From assembly GCA_017471125.1 (NCBI GenBank), contig JAFUWR010000385.1, forward strand, positions 1 to 13,031: a stretch of 13,031 bases of DNA, given 5' to 3'. The notes beneath the pieces were generated by a model, which saw only the letters and a list, made by a program, of their open reading frames with translations, was not told the DNA's origin and searched no databases. The DNA is from Clostridia bacterium (GTDB lineage Bacteria > Bacillota > Clostridia > Christensenellales > Aristaeellaceae). The position numbers and the translations under genes were made by a program. Numbering within the stretch: the first letter of the stretch is position 1; each line of letters opens with the position of its first letter. This document shows, one piece after another, positions 12,545 through 13,031 of this stretch.

Positions 12545-13031
12545 TGGCCCATGCCATACTGCTCACCGGCGCGTCCGGCATGCTGGGCAGCCGCGCGGCG
12601 CGGGCGCTGTGCGACCGGGGCCACGTGGTCATCGGCGTGGACGCGAAGCCCGCGGCCTGCGACCACCCGTGGTACACCCACGTGACCCGCGACCTGACGG
12701 ACCCCGAGGCCGTGGCGGCGCTGTTCGACGCCCATGCCGTGGACCGGGTGGTGCACCTGGCGGCGCTGGCCCACGTGACCGGCGAGACCGACCTGTCTTA
12801 CAGCCGGTACTTCCGCATGAACGTGCTCATCAGCCAGCACGTGTTCGAGAACGCGGCGCGGCGGCGCATCCCGGTGTTCTTCTCAAGCACCGTGGACGTG
12901 TTCGGCATGCAGCGGGATGTCATCACCGAGGCCACGCCCCAGGCGCCCGTGGGCGGCTACGCCGCGACCAAGGCCGAGGCCGAGCGGCGGCTTCGGGCGA
13001 TGATGGGGGACACGCCCTGCATGATCGCCCG
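12544..13031 (+). CDS. NAD-dependent epimerase/dehydratase, N-terminal part
   Basis: The 162 visible residues are an extended short-chain dehydrogenase (Rossmann fold). They show LLTGASGMLGS (6-16, the GxxGxxG dinucleotide loop), IGVDAKP with Asp33 after the second strand (pointing to NAD), DLTDPEAV, HLAALAHV, FSSTVDVFG (the catalytic Ser/Thr region) and YAATKAEAE (the YxxxK pair). Such enzymes convert nucleotide sugars (4-epimerase, dehydratase or reductase). The exact reaction cannot be told because the substrate-binding part lies beyond the window end. ATG 12544 overlaps the deacetylase stop (TGATG); a GTG at 12541 is better spaced from AAGGAG and may be the real start. It is the third gene of the coupled glycan operon. 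Confidence 0.9.
   Translation, partial: MAHAILLTGASGMLGSRAARALCDRGHVVIGVDAKPAACDHPWYTHVTRDLTDPEAVAALFDAHAVDRVVHLAALAHVTGETDLSYSRYFRMNVLISQHVFENAARRRIPVFFSSTVDVFGMQRDVITEATPQAPVGGYAATKAEAERRLRAMMGDTPCMIA

Overview
The window looks like a chromosome segment of a GC-rich Firmicute, most likely an anaerobic gut or rumen member of the Clostridia. Supporting signs are strong AGGAGG-type ribosome binding sites, consensus sigma-A promoters with 17-nt spacers, a rubrerythrin, a DUF4250 protein, a class I PurE and a secreted protein with BIG2 domains. No tRNA, rRNA, CRISPR array, transposase or integrase was seen. Assignment to a genus is not possible from what is visible.

Region 1 (1-940, minus strand) is the start of a purine operon. 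It has a clean sigma-A promoter, PurR-box-like half-sites upstream of it, purE, and then a purC that runs off the window.

Region 2 (about 0.82-4.26 kb) is visibly AT-richer than the rest. It carries a small XRE-family regulator on the minus strand and, divergently, two exported proteins: a tandem SH3-like protein and a 653-residue protein with an acidic leader, an SH3-like domain and four BIG2 Ig-like domains. The XRE/SH3-like intergenic region has overlapping divergent promoters and two near-identical 16-bp pseudo-palindromes that look like the XRE protein's own operators. The islet ends at a strong hairpin terminator and may have been acquired horizontally.

Region 3 (4.27-9.18 kb) returns to GC-rich core DNA. 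A six-helix DUF308-like membrane protein is transcribed rightwards and meets a leftward five-gene operon at a bidirectional terminator. The operon reads, in transcription order: a two-TM protein with a GrpE-like C-terminus, an Hsp70-like ATPase with a membrane hairpin instead of a substrate-binding domain, a class I glutamine amidotransferase (PuuD/C26 type), a 59-residue DUF4250 protein, and rubrerythrin. The first two genes suggest a membrane-bound Hsp70 with its own nucleotide exchange factor, and this is the most interesting candidate system here.

Region 4 (9.14-10.25 kb) is an aldo-keto reductase of the YghZ/Gpr type, divergent from the Hsp70 operon. Its promoter lies inside a perfect 11-bp inverted repeat, probably an operator. 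It ends at a second bidirectional terminator.

Region 5 (10.23-13.03 kb) deals with the cell envelope. A leftward PAP2-type membrane phosphatase is divergent from a translationally coupled glycan operon: a polyprenyl-phosphate sugar-phosphate transferase, a polysaccharide deacetylase, and an NAD-dependent epimerase/dehydratase cut by the window end.
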